Source of the DNA: Anarhynchus alexandrinus
Lineage: Eukaryota > Chordata > Aves > Charadriiformes > Charadriidae
DNA length: 64,000 nucleotides
NCBI GenBank assembly: GCA_008711295.1
Contig: VUYV01000046.1
Coordinates: 1,365,904 to 1,429,903 of the forward strand
Direction: 5' to 3'
This document shows positions 1 through 11,088 of this stretch, in pieces. Made by a program: the position numbers and the translations under genes. The notes beneath the pieces are model-generated. The model saw only the letters and a list, made by a program, of their open reading frames with translations. It did no database searches and was not told where the DNA came from. Each line of letters starts with the position of its first letter. Positions within the stretch are counted from its first letter, which is position 1.

Positions 1-1560
1 TGTTTTAGCTCTTGGTTTCTCATCTCTCTTTTTCACCTCATCCTTCCCACCAACTCTCCCTCTTCCTGCTTTTCTGTTTTTCTTTGGTTGGTTCCAACAG
101 AAAGGATCAACACGTCCCTTTCTTTTTCTGTCTCCTTCCTCTGCATCTCCATCAGAGCCCTCCTAACACTTTGGTCATCTACTCGGGGAAAAAAAATTGC
201 TTCATACCCTATTTCAGTTGTTAAACTGAAATTTGGCTCTTATATCCTCTTAAAAGCATCTTGAGATATTTCAGCTGAATGGGACCTTGTCTATTTTATT
301 ACCATCTGGTGTTGCTTGGTGGAGAGATACTTAGGCTACTACATTCCTGATGCATCAGTTCCATAACACCAATGGGACTTGTGCTGTATGTAGATGACAT
401 GTCATTTAACATATATTGATTACCTATTGTCCCTGTGTTCCTGATTCAGGTAGATATCTAAGCATGTGCCTAATGTTAAGCACATGAATAGACTCACTGT
501 TTGCAGCTAATTCAGGCACACATCTGCCTGGGGGACTTGCTAAACCTGTGTCCAGGTGCAGGATCTGCATCTGAACCCACTAATTTGAGATTGAGGCCCC
601 TGTCCCATTAGGCTGCATTGGCCATCTTATTCTTGAATCACCGCTGGCTGCCAGGAACCCTGGTACAAGGAGAAGACATCTCATCAAAATCAGGCACTGT
701 CATTTTAATACATGAGGAATAGATACATAAAACAAGTCTGGGAGTGCAGCAGATCCTTCCAGGCCAGTGTGTCCTCAGTGTTTATCTATACCAACCACAG
801 TAATGAACCTTGGAGGCATAAATCGTACGAATAGACTTGCTTGGGAAATCACATTACACCCAAAGGCTGTGCCCAGTGGCTGTGTACTGGGTGAGACAGC
901 GCTCATCCACCTCCTGCGTGCAGTTGCTCTTCCAAGGGTTCCTCTTCTAAGGGCTGGGACCAGCACAGGCTGCGCTGACGTCCTCTCAGCCTCCCCATCT
1001 CCACCTCCGTAGGAAATCTCCCCAGGAGCTGTTCAGAAATTACTCGACATAAGGGAAGGCATATGTTAACAATGAGGAAACACAGCACCACTTTTGTGAT
1101 GAGGGAGCGCTGGATCCTCTGAAGAGAAGAATTTGTTATGGCCCAATGTACTTTGATATCATGACTGAAGAAGGGCGATTTCAGCCCCTTTTCAGCATGT
1201 ATTCAGTTTGAACAAAACAATGTGGACACTGCCAGAAAGAAATCAGGCCAACTATTGAAATAGTTTAACAATGAGCATCTTGTTAATGGCTATGAGGATG
1301 TCATCACTAATCTGTGTCAGAAGCAGGGCCCTTTGCTATCCAAAGTCTGCCCGTGTTCTTACAGAACAGTCCAGGTCGATGGCCAAAGCGATGCCACCGT
1401 CCAGTTTAGGCATCTGCCTACCACCTCATTTCCCAACAGCTCAGATCCAGAGCACAAATGCCATTCCCTCCCCATTCCTTTGCCTGATTCATGGATGAAC
1501 CCAGGCAATGGGTTTGGCTTGAAAAAGGTAAAGAAAAGGCAGGGGAATGTTTTCCTTTAT
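1..1560. other. Intergenic DNA, nothing recognised
   Basis: No coding exon, RNA gene or repeat family is recognisable here. Open frames on both strands are short, overlap one another and have no familiar protein content. This is the distal edge of the KCNK9 5' flank. Confidence 0.6.
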
Positions 1561-1805
1561 AGAATCATAGAATGGTTAGGGGTGGCAGGGACCTTGAAGA
1601 TCATCTAGTTCCAACCCCCTGCCATAGGCAGGGACACCTCCCACTAGACCAGGTTGCTCCAAGCCCCGTCCAGCCTGGCCTTGAACATCTCCAGGGATGG
1701 GGCAGCCACAACTTCCCTGGGCAACCTGTTCCAGTGCCTCACCACCCTCACAGTAAAGAATTTCTTCCTAATATTTAAACTAAATCTACCCTCTTTCAGT
1801 TCAAT
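1561..1805 (-). repeat. CR1 LINE, 5'-truncated 3' end
   Basis: The + strand reads as the reverse complement of a CR1 3' end. It starts with tagaatcatagaatggtta, followed by the conserved blocks for 'GGAAGGGACCTT', 'ATCTAGTTCCAACC' and 'AACCTGTTCCAGTGCCTCACC'-like sequence. The element is truncated shortly after 1800, where the match to CR1 stops. It lies 5'-to-5' against the CR1 at 1904-2158. Confidence 0.9.
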
Positions 1806-1903
1806 GTGTGTACACGCGTGTGCAGGGGTTTATCAGCGTGCAGTTCAATCATTGCACAGACTGTTGAAGTCTGCGAGGCTGCAGCATCCCTCCCAGACAC
1901 ATT

Positions 1904-2158
1904 ACAAGAGGAAATGGCTTCAAGTTGCACCAAGGGAAGTTTAGATCGAATATTAGGAAGAATTCCTTTACTGAAAGGCATTGGAACGCATTACCCAGGG
2001 CAGTGGTGGAGTCCCCATCCCTGGAGGTATTTAGGGGTCGTGTAGATATAGTGCTCAGGGACATGGTTTAGTGGTGGGCTTGTCAGTGTTAGGTTAATGG
2101 TTGGACTAGATGATCTTACAGGTCTTTTCCAATCTAGGAGATTCTGTGATTCTGTGAT
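1904..2158 (+). repeat. CR1 LINE, 3' end, forward
   Basis: A second CR1 3' end in the opposite orientation. It carries the 'gaggaaatggcttcaagttg', 'aggaagaattcctttactg' and 'ggttggactagatgatctta' blocks and ends in two ATTCTGTG tail units. Its sequence differs clearly from the neighbouring minus-strand copy, so it is a different and older CR1 subfamily member and not an inverted duplicate of it. Confidence 0.88.
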
Positions 2159-2315
2159 TTGCACTGATCTTCAGGGCATAATAAATAACCAGTGGGAGGA
2201 AGGGAGGGTGGAAATGCAGAGAGAAATGGTACAGGGCTGCAACCAGAGACACCTCCGCAAGGTGCCCGAAGTTAACCGAGATGAATCAAGGCCAAATGGG
2301 TTACGTAACTGCCAN

Positions 2316-2452
2316 TCCAGCCTGGCCTTGAACATCTCCAGGGATGGGGCAGCCACAACTTCCCTGGGCAACCTGTGCCAGTGCCTCACCACCCTCACAG
2401 TAAAGAATTTCTTCCTAATATTTAAACTAAATCTACCCTCTTTCAGTTCAAT
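2316..2452 (-). repeat. CR1 3' end fragment, second copy inside the duplication
   Basis: This repeats 1669-1805. It lacks the terminal 3' tail because the copy begins directly after the N at 2315. It is probably not an independent insertion. Confidence 0.85.
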
Positions 2453-2550
2453 GTGTGTACACGCGTGTGCAGGGGTTTATCAGCGTGCAGTTCAATCATT
2501 GCACAGACTGTTGAAGTCTGCGAGGCTGCAGCATCCCTCCCAGACACATT

Positions 2551-2805
2551 ACAAGAGGAAATGGCTTCAAGTTGCACCAAGGGAAGTTTAGATCGAATAT
2601 TAGGAAGAATTCCTTTACTGAAAGGCATTGGAACGCATTACCCAGGGCAGTGGTGGAGTCCCCATCCCTGGAGGTATTTAGGGGTCGTGTAGATATAGTG
2701 CTCAGGGACATGGTTTAGTGGTGGGCTTGTCAGTGTTAGGTTAATGGTTGGACTAGATGATCTTACAGGTCTTTTCCAATCTAGGAGATTCTGTGATTCT
2801 GTGAT
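2551..2805 (+). repeat. CR1 3' end, second copy inside the duplication
   Basis: This repeats 1904-2158 at an offset of 647. It should be counted once if the duplication proves to be an assembly artefact. Confidence 0.85.
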
Positions 2806-2975
2806 TTGCACTGATCTTCAGGGCATAATAAATAACCAGTGGGAGGAAGGGAGGGTGGAAATGCAGAGAGAAATGGTACAGGGCTGCAACCAGAGACACC
2901 TCCGCAAGGTGCCCGAAGTTAACCGAGATGAATCAAGGCCAAATGGGTTACGTAACTGCCACGACATTAAAAATA

Positions 2976-3250
2976 GGTTACGCTGTATATTAAGATTTCA
3001 TTTATAAATTGTTTATAAAGCATTCATAAATGTTAGATGTGGTAAGCACGTTATGCACATGAATACTTTGTGTTCCAACATTATCAATGGCTGTATGTAC
3101 AGCAGCTGCAGGTATTATAGATGATTAAGTCACAGCTCTAGAGACCAACAGTTCAATAGCAATATACAATAAATGATTCATCAATCACTTAAACATGTAT
3201 TAAGCATTTATGTGTTCTTTATAAATGGAACCTTAATATGAAGTGTGGCC
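2976..3250. mobile_element. Old MITE-like element with terminal inverted repeats
   Basis: The first 33 bases (ggttacgctgtatattaag...) and the reverse complement of the last 33 (ggccacacttcatattaag...) match at about 26 of 33 positions by hand alignment. Both ends run into CATTTATAAA. The interior is AT-rich with further TTATAAA/TTTATTA-type motifs and no coding potential. This fits a degraded non-autonomous DNA transposon about 275 bp long. No clean target duplication is visible and I cannot name the superfamily. Confidence 0.55.
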
Positions 3251-3990
3251 TTAAGAAGTGTGAAACAGGGAACTTTTCCCCTTTCATCTTTTTTTCTTCT
3301 TTCTAAAAAAAAATTAAAATAGCTCTCAAATCATCAATTTAATCATGATTGTGCTTTCCCTCACCTCTGGCTTGAGAGAAGCCACAGGCTCCTGAGAATT
3401 AAAAAGGGTTCATGGAATAAGCGTGGCATTTGGATGTACTCCCTTCTGCCTGCAAATATGTTTTGTGTCAGTTGAGGGTGTGGGCTCCAGGGGTGCAGGA
3501 GGACCTTGCCCCAGAAGGATGTCGCCTTGCCAGCCTTTGGCCTTGCTCAGTTGGATGTCTGCAGATCCCTGGAGGAAGCACAAGAGCAAAGGTAATGTGA
3601 GTGTAAAGTAAAGAGCAGAGCAGAAAAGCCATGAAATAAGACTTGAACAGGATAATTTAATTCATTAAATAAACCCTTCAGCCAGCTCTGTGGGCATTTG
3701 CTTGCATGGAAGATGCCACCAGAGAAGACGCGACCATTGCAGACCCCCAGCACAAGGAGGACCGGGTGTGAGGTTTCTCCTTCCCTACCATGGCATCTAC
3801 AATGTAAAAAAAAAACCCTGGAGGAAGGTGTGAAGGTGTAAAGCCTGCCCATCCCATCCCAGCTCTCACTCCCTTGGAGAGCTGAGCCCTCAAGACTCTT
3901 TTTATTAGTGGAGGAGATACAAGATACTCCTGTCTTTTCCCACCTGGCTGAAGGCCTGGCCAGGGCTATGTCTTTACAAGTCGAGAGTCT
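3251..3990. other. Intergenic DNA, nothing recognised
   Basis: Unique-looking sequence with short A and T runs. I recognise no exon or repeat family. Confidence 0.5.
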
Positions 3991-3991
3991 T

Positions 3992-4255
3992 TAGGATGAG
4001 AGGAAATGGGTTCAAGTTGTGTCAGACGAGGTTTAGATTGGATATCAGGAATTTTTTTTTAATGAAAGGGTTATTAAACATTGGAACAGGCTGCCCAGGG
4101 AGGTGGTGGATTCGCCGTCCCTGGAGGTGTTTAAAAAAAGGGTAGATGTGGTACTTGGGGACATGGTTTAGAAGTGGTTTTGTTAGGTTTGGTTGATGGT
4201 TGGACTTGATGATCTTAAAGGTCCCTTCCAACCTCAGCAATTCTATGATTCTATA
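3992..4255 (+). repeat. CR1 LINE, 3' end
   Basis: The 'gaggaaatgggttcaagttg' block, 'ggaacaggctgcccagggag' and 'gatggttggacttgatgatc' precede a short ATTCTATG tail. Same subfamily style as the copy at 1904-2158. Confidence 0.9.
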
Positions 4256-4862
4256 AGTCACTTGAGGAGGGCACTGCACAGACCTGGCCCAGGTCTGTAG
4301 TATTTGCGTTGTATATAGATATTAGCCACTTCCATGTGGTGTCAGAACAAAGCCCTTGGATAATAAGCATTTAAATTTAACACAAAAGTAAGACAAAATA
4401 TATGCAAATGCTTTGGGATATTATTTTTCAGTACAAATATTGGGTAAATCTACCAGATTCTTCCTTTTGCATAGCTCTCAAAATATTGCTGCTGTTTGTT
4501 TAAATATAAATCGTGTCCTCCAAAGCTTGTGGTCAGTCCATACTGGGGGCTTGAGGTCACACAAGCTCTGTTGGGAGAAACAATAGGACCGATCAGTGAT
4601 GTTATTAACAAAAGCTTCTTCATTTAAAACCACTGGATATGAACAAGAGCCACATGATGAGCTGCTGTGATTTACAGGGCAGTCATCTGCACTCCCCAGG
4701 AAATCCACAGGGAGAAAGGGACTCTGTGAGGTAGGAATCCAGCCATCTTTAAGCAAACATCCACCCTGCATCAGAAAAGTCACGTTTCCAACCTGAAAAT
4801 GCCTATTTTTTTGCCAGTGGCTCTAAAGAGAGGCCAAGGTGATTAGCTGAGATGGAGACATC

Positions 4863-4930
4863 CACAGAATCACAGAATGGTCAGGGTTGGAAGGGACCTC
4901 TGGAGATCATCTAGCACAACCCCCACTTAC
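4863..4930 (-). repeat. CR1 3' terminal fragment
   Basis: cacagaatcacagaatggtc followed by the GGGTTGGAAGGGACCTCTGG block is the reverse complement of a CR1 terminus. The match fades after the ctagcacaacccccac stretch. Confidence 0.8.
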
Positions 4931-7022
4931 CCGCCCACTGCATTCAGGTGAGATAAATCCCCCTGCCCTGACCCATCAAACATAGATGAAATTAGCTAAT
5001 GTGTTTAAAATTTTGGAAGGACCCAGGGAGACACCTCTGCACGCAAACAGCATGAGCAGAGGAGCCTCGTTTCTTTGGAGGTGGGCTAGAGCGAAACCCT
5101 TTCCCTCCCCACCCAGGGCGCAGTTCCATGGGGGCCACCTTCATACGTGGGCTCTTCAGCACTGCTGTGCTACAAATACCAGGACAGTGCCTCATTCCCA
5201 GTATTTTTCCTTTTCGCTGTGCACACCATCGGCCAGGTGTGCAGTGACCTTCTGGGCGAGCAGGGCATCACGCGGTATGTCAGCGAGGAGCCACATGATG
5301 GGGAAATGTGGATCTCCTGGGGACCACCGATGTAAAACGTCCAGGGGAAGAGGGAAACGTGCCGCAGCTTTATCTCGACTTTGTGCAAACCTGCTCTGAT
5401 GAGACTCTCGGCTGAGAGGCGTTTTGAGCTGTTACCGACTGAGCACGGTCATATTTTCCCTCTCTCTTTTCCTCGCGCCCCTTGCTGCACTGTAGATAAG
5501 GCGGCAGTGTTTTGGCAGCTGGGAGGTGATGCTCTATCTGTTTGCACATATAGGATGCTAATGGAAACGTGCCACCCATGGCCGTTACTGGGGTTTAGCT
5601 GGCCTCTGCTTATTGTGCTGGGGACATCGGCCAGTTCTTTTGGTGGCAATGCAAAGACCAACGATGCTGGGCATGGATCATGGACCAGGCACAGATCATA
5701 GACCAGGCACACGTCTGCATTCAAAACTGAAGAAGCCCCTGCATCAGCCCTGCCTAGAGCTCTGTTATAAGGCTCGGCTCCAAACCTCTTTTTCCCCATG
5801 CCTCTTAAGATTTTCAGTTTGAGGGAATTTTTTCTGACATCAGATTTATTTATTTTGTCATCTCTCGCTCTTCTTTGTGTCACTTTTCTGCAACCAGACC
5901 GTACCGTTTTGTCCGTTTGACCTAACCCTCGGTTTCTGGGTTTGGAGCTGTCAGAGAGAGTCCCAGGGTCTGTGCCGTGGATGAAGTCCTCCTCTCTGTT
6001 TTCAAGTGCATCCTTCACCTGCTCAAGGCTTGTCCACCTCCTGCCCTGCTCTGCTGCCTGCCTTATTGAGAGATTAGGCACTGGGAGGAGGAGAAGAGGT
6101 CCCTTCAGACCTGGCACATCTGGTTTGAATTAGCCCACAATACTGTTGTCCTCTCTTCCCTTAGTTATCAGTTCTCCCACTGCCTCCCAACCAACATATG
6201 GGCAAGACTCTGGTTCTGGTGATCTTAGTGCATTGGAGAGGAGGAAGGAGGAAAGGAGATTTAGTATCACCTTACTATCTCCTGCAAAATCCTTGTTTTG
6301 TTGCTTAGTGACAACATCTTTATACATAGTCCCAGTGCTACATGTAAAACTCTGAATGCGAAGCGCTGCCGTGCAGTAAGAAGTTAAGTGTCGCTAAATG
6401 CCATTTCTCCCTGCTCGGTGCTGGCGATGTGACTCCCAGCTCCTCTTCCAAACTCATCAGGACCTAGCACTGCAGGTTGGCACAGGGCGCCCCAGCTCCA
6501 TGGCAGCGTGGCGCTTTGCTGAAGTAGTGGTGGTGGGTCTCGGTCTCTCTGCGGTATTTGGGACACCCCAAATATTGCTGGTGTGCAGGTGGGTGGGATC
6601 TGGGGACAGACTCAGACTGCCTAGGGGGACAACGTTCATCAGACCGCTCTGCAGTTTGAGGTGACTGCCTTACACACGTGTAGACACTGCCTCGCTTAGC
6701 TCAACCTGAAGTTTATTTTTACTCCACGATCTTTCCCAGGAGGAAACACTTCAGCACCTCTATTTCTCACTTCCACCTGAAGTATAAAGACAACTCCTAA
6801 TTGTTTTCAAGCCTCTGTCTTGGCGATACTATAATCCACATTAAGAGAGGAGGCCCTGGAGCTACAGGCAGTTCAGGCCTGTGGTGACAGAGGCAATGTG
6901 TACCAACCCCAATGACTCGAGCAAGGGAGCATGTTGCCCAGCCACACGCCTTTCCTTCACCTTTGAACCTTGGGCACGTTGTACACCTTGTGCTTGTGGG
7001 TCCAACAAAAGCCATACAGAAA
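4931..7022. other. Intergenic DNA, nothing recognised
   Basis: No recognisable exon or repeat. The longest minus-strand open frame (5449-6117) begins with GTG, has low-complexity content and resembles nothing familiar, so it is not called as a gene. Confidence 0.5.
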
Positions 7023-7076
7023 AGAATAGAATAGAATAGAATAGAATAGAATAGAATAGAATAGAATAGAATAGAA
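7023..7076. repeat. (AGAAT)n pentanucleotide microsatellite
   Basis: About ten uninterrupted AGAAT units. They abut the 3' terminus of a minus-strand CR1, and CR1 tails are ATTCT-containing short repeats (AGAAT reversed). The array therefore most likely expanded from the CR1 tail after insertion. Confidence 0.95.
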
Positions 7077-7270
7077 CTATTTCAGTTGGAAGGGACTTAC
7101 AATGATCATCTAGTCCAACTGCCTGACCCCTTCAGGGCTGACCAATAGTCAGACCGTGTTATTAAGGTCTTTATCCAAATGCCTCTTAAACACTGACAAG
7201 TACGGGGCATCGACCACCTCTCTAGGGAGCCTATTTCAGTGTTTGACCACCCTCTCTGTAAAGAAACACC
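7077..7270 (-). repeat. CR1 LINE, 3' end (divergent subfamily)
   Basis: The sequence after the microsatellite contains the GTTGGAAGGGACTTACAATG, atctagtccaactgcctgac and ttcagtgtttgaccaccctc blocks of a CR1 3' region in reverse complement. It ends near ctgtaaagaaacacc. Confidence 0.85.
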
Positions 7271-8655
7271 CCCCCAAACACACCCCAAAGCCAAAGAATA
7301 TGAATTGGCAACAATCAATGAATCAAGTTTGGGCCACCCCCTCTGTTGCAGTCAGTGGCAAAGAAGTGGAGAGGGTTTTCTGTGCCTCCTCAGCATCTCC
7401 TCTCTGGTAGGAATAATTAGCAGCCACTCATTTATCAGTCTGACAAAGTGAAGCTGGGAGACATGGATCTGGCCTCTACCTTGTTACCGGTAAATGGATG
7501 TGTGAGATAAACCAAAACCAGTGGCAAATCCCCCAGCTGTATCAAAGAGAAGAGCTCAGGGATGAATGCCTGGTTCAATCGAAATGAAGCGGTTGCTGTA
7601 TGAAAATGATTTTCTCATGGACTACCTGTGACTGACAATGCACCAAATATAGTTTGGACAGTCTGCCTTGCTAGTAAACTCTGCCTAATCGACTCCGGGG
7701 ACTGAAGTGGTTGCCGCAGCCTTGGCTCCACCAACACAATATTCCATTTTTGTCTTGTTCGATGCCGTTCCGTACAAGGCGGCACACTCGCAGCTGAAAG
7801 CTGAATTGCTATTCTTATAACAAAAGAAAGATCTCCTCTTGTGTTAGGTGAAGTCTCCATTTGCATTAAGAATGCCCAGGGGATGCAGATACACGAACAC
7901 ACTTGATCCAAGGGAAATGTTGAGCAGGGTTCCTGGTAAGCCCCAGCTCATCTGTCTCGGAAAAAAAAAATAAAAAAAACCAAGTCAGGGCTGTAGCAAC
8001 ACAGTCGGCCTTTTTTTTTTATCTGCCATGCCGGGCAGCAAACCCGCACCTGCGATGGTGCACAGGAGGGCTGTAAGAGTGAGAACATGCCTCTGGAATG
8101 GATTTAGAGATAATAAGAAATCATCTTAATGCGACTGTTCAATGTACAAGGGATCCGGTAATAGTTACCACAGGTACACTTTCATTAACTCCCTTTAATT
8201 TAAAAGCTCAGTGTTTGCAGCAATCTTTTACAGGATAGAAAAAGTCAAATCAAATAAAAAAAATCCCACTGAAGCGCAGTGCTGCTGCTTCCCCCAGGAG
8301 CTGTAGAGCACAGCCCCAAATCCGCCTGCAGTGATCCCTCCATCCAGGTCCCGCAGCCTTCCATGGGCCAGGTGGGCACTGGCAGCCCCGCGGTGCCACT
8401 AAAACACCCTGTGTCATCCATTACCCCTTATCTCTTTACAGCGGGGACCCACTCTCACTGAGTACAAACGTGGGGCTTGGGTGGGACCTTTCCGGAGAGC
8501 GAAACACAAGGGACAGCACCTACCATGTCGCCAGAGCTGCAGCTTTTCCTCATGCTCCGGGTGAGACAGCGAGCACAGTCCAGGCTTAGGGCAATAATGT
8601 TCCTCCACCCAGGAATAACCCATGTTCATACCTATTGGGGAAAAAAAAAAAAAAA
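7271..8655. other. Intergenic DNA, nothing recognised
   Basis: No exon or repeat family recognised. It ends in a poly(A) run (about 8641-8655) that abuts the single N at 8656. Confidence 0.5.
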
Positions 8656-8656
8656 N
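8656..8656. other. Single-N contig join
   Basis: One ambiguous base after poly(A). The sequence directly after it (8657-8749) is repeated at 10996-11088, which shows an unresolved contig end. Confidence 0.9.
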
Positions 8657-8749
8657 CATGCCAGAGCAACCAGGGATTTCAAACAAAAGCCCACAGCTAA
8701 TAAAACTTGTGATTGCTGAGTGAGGGGGAGACACACCATTGCTTCAACA
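8657..8749 (+). repeat. 93-bp exact direct repeat, copy 1
   Basis: It begins catgccagagcaaccaggga directly after the N at 8656 and recurs identically by eye at 10996-11088. The two copies abut different single-N joins, which is the signature of overlapping contig ends placed apart and not of a repeat family. Confidence 0.9.
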
Positions 8750-9339
8750 TAACGTTGCCCCCTCCTTTTCTCCTCCACTCCTCACCCTCCACCTCACAGT
8801 GGTGGCACTCAATGCTGGCAGGGAACAAGGAGAAAAGATGACCCAACTATGTGTTGGTTGACTTTCCAACGTCTTGCTGATTTCTGCTCCTAGTTTTTCT
8901 GCGAGCAATTCAGCTTTATGAAAGCCTTCATATATATCCAGTCATTTCAGAGGACAAACGCCAGGAAGGCTGTAGGAAATTTCGGCACAGTGATGGAGTG
9001 TTCCCGTGGCTGCAATAGGAAATGCCTTTATTTGCGGAAGCAGGATGAGAGGTGGGGACACAGAAAGGAAAAATAGTTCAGGAAAGGTTCATTAAAGGAA
9101 AATAACCCAACGGTTAGATGCTATCAGTGTTGTGAATCATACACATTTCCAGCTCAGCTTCAATGGAGGACCAATAGTAGTGCCGTGCTCCGTAGGGAGT
9201 GTGGTGTAACAGCGTGGTGACCTTTGCGGACAGTCGGGGGGTTTAAGGCTAAATGTGCCATAGCTGCTTTGCTTAATGTGTCCCCTCAGCTTGTGGTTGA
9301 GACTTCTGTTGCAGGTGAGTTATTAAGTCACTGTTATGG

Positions 9340-9670
9340 GGTTAACTAAACGGGTTTTATTAATGATCAAACGATGACCAAAAGGTAATTTATCGATGAT
9401 TGAATGAAAGTCAAATGGTAATCACAGAATCATAGAATGGTTAGAGTTGGAAGGGACCTTAGCTATTATCTAGTTCCACCCCCCTGCCATGGGCAGGGAG
9501 ACTTTCTACTAGACCAGGTTGCTCAAACAAATGGTGATGAAGCAATAATTGAATGTTAGTTAAACAGTGTTTTAACAATGGTTTGATGATGAATTGACAA
9601 TGATTTAACAATGATTTAAATGATAATTTAGACTGTGATTAGGCAATGATTTAGACAGTGATTTAAACAA
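9340..9670. repeat. Degenerate AT-rich tandem repeat, interrupted by a CR1
   Basis: Variants of a roughly 12-bp motif such as aatgatttaaac, aatggtttgatg and gatgattgaatg repeat loosely on both sides of the CR1 at 9420-9527. Copies are divergent, so the array is old. The CR1 splits it and is therefore younger. Confidence 0.6.
9420..9527 (-). repeat. Short CR1 insertion with an 8-bp flanking direct repeat
   Basis: The segment reads atcacagaatcatagaatgg, then the conserved GTTGGAAGGGACCTTAG and gccatgggcagggag blocks, ending gaccaggttgctcaaa. It is flanked on both sides by caaatggt (9412-9419 and 9528-9535), a plausible target-site duplication. The element is strongly 5'-truncated (about 108 bp). 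Confidence 0.88.
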
Positions 9671-10290
9671 CTGTCAAACATTACTATTTACTACACTTCT
9701 AGTAATTAAGCTATAGGTGCATATATATAAATGTCGCTAGCACACAATATACTTTTAGGCCCAACATGAAATATCACTTACATCACTCTAGATATGAGAT
9801 GCTGGGTAAGGGGTCTCTCAGCCTCGAGGAGTAACCTTGAGACGCATCCCTGCTCAAGGGGGAGATCATTGCTGTGCTGCCCACCGCTGTACCAGAGAGC
9901 TCAGCGGGCTACAAGTTTTTATAGTGTAAAGTATTGACTGGTAGTCAACCCCCCCACTTAATGTATGTGCAGCTGTGCAGCTGTAGCAGTTCTGGTTTTG
10001 TGCAGTCCCAGCTCGGGCTGGTACTGTTAGCTCCTGGTAGGACATGGCCCAGACTCCTTAGTTGCTGAGAAGACGTGGCGGAGCACAGTTCTCATGGTTT
10101 GCACAGCAGGGCTGATCTGTCAGACCCGCCTGTTGGTGGCTTCCAAACCAAAGTACCCTTCGTTGTCTCAGTGGGGGGATCCATCACAACTCCCTGTGCC
10201 CTTTCTAAGCATGGGTGAGCATCAGATGGCAAGACTTACGGTAACACTAACAGAAGGAGGACAAATGAGTGGAATATATTAAAATAATTC

Positions 10291-10841
10291 AAAATGAGGA
10301 GCCAGAGAGGGCGGTGGGGAAGGAGAAGCAAATAAAACAGCACCTGCATGGCATGTGGAGAGACATAGGCCTTTGTGGAATGTAGGGAACTTGCCTCAAG
10401 CTGTTCAAAAGAGACCTAGCAGGCAGCCTCAGCCCAAAACCACAGGTGATGGGTGTCCACCAGCTCTGGAAGCTGAAACCCATGCAAGACAAAACTGATT
10501 TGTGGGGCTGGAGGGAGAGGAAGCCAAGGGTATAACAGGGGTTATGGCATGTGCCCAGGAATGGGTTATACCTGCCTTCCCCAAGGCGGTGCGTGAGGGC
10601 TGCTCTGACCCTGTTCCAAAACCTGACCCAACAAGGAGCTTCACTGTGCCGGTGCTGCGGCAGGAGAAGCTCCAGACTTGCAGGATGGATGCCCTGGTCC
10701 TACAGGGAAGTGTTTGCGTTACACCCTCTCTGGCTAGGGCACCACTGAGCTGTGGGTCTTCTGGGCTATGGTTTTCTATGGAGATGCAGACAGTCTTTCA
10801 ACATCTTAAGTCTTTTTTTTTTTTTTTCCATCAGCCTACAC
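10291..10841. other. Intergenic DNA ending at a single-N join
   Basis: Nothing recognised. It ends in a poly(T) run and the N at 10842. Confidence 0.5.
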
Positions 10842-10842
10842 N

Positions 10843-11088
10843 AAAAAAGAAAAAAGAAAATAGCTGGTTTAATACCCAAACCTGGTACAGTTCTGCAACA
10901 AAACCTAAATTAAATAATTGGAATGCAATGTAACTCTCCTGAAAGTTAATAAACTATTCAACCTACCCAATACACGAGCTGCACAAATCAAGAAACATGC
11001 CAGAGCAACCAGGGATTTCAAACAAAAGCCCACAGCTAATAAAACTTGTGATTGCTGAGTGAGGGGGAGACACACCATTGCTTCAACA
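10843..11088. other. Short contig that is probably misplaced
   Basis: This 246-bp piece is bounded by Ns at 10842 and 11089. Its last 93 bp equal 8657-8749, and its A-rich start matches the poly(A) that ends at 8655. It would fit in the join at 8656, overlapping the next contig by 93 bp. Confidence 0.7.
10996..11088 (+). repeat. 93-bp exact direct repeat, copy 2
   Basis: Identical by eye to 8657-8749. It ends directly before the N at 11089, whereas copy 1 begins directly after the N at 8656. Confidence 0.9.

Larger units (their letters stand above)
1669..2961. repeat. 647-bp near-identical tandem duplication around a single N
   Basis: Positions 1669-2314 recur at 2316-2961 with an offset of 647 and a single N at 2315 between them. 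By eye I see one substitution (cctgttccag versus cctgtgccag). The duplicated unit starts inside a CR1 and ends in unique sequence (ttacgtaactgcca). Near-identity plus a single-N join suggests two unresolved assembly copies of one locus and not a genomic duplication. Confidence 0.9.
9310..10290. repeat. Unclassified, possibly LTR-derived or other avian interspersed repeat
   Basis: An AT-rich degenerate repeat tract is followed by a GC-richer block (about 9790-10200) whose phrasing (cctcgaggagtaacc, gctcaagggggagatc, ttttatagtgtaaagt) looks like avian LTR-type sequence. I cannot define its ends or name a family. Confidence 0.3.

Noticed and set aside
5449..6117. 222-residue open frame on the minus strand
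   Set aside because: It begins with GTG, not ATG, overlaps open frames on the other strand, has no recognisable domain and lies in a gene-free flank. A chance open frame is the better explanation.
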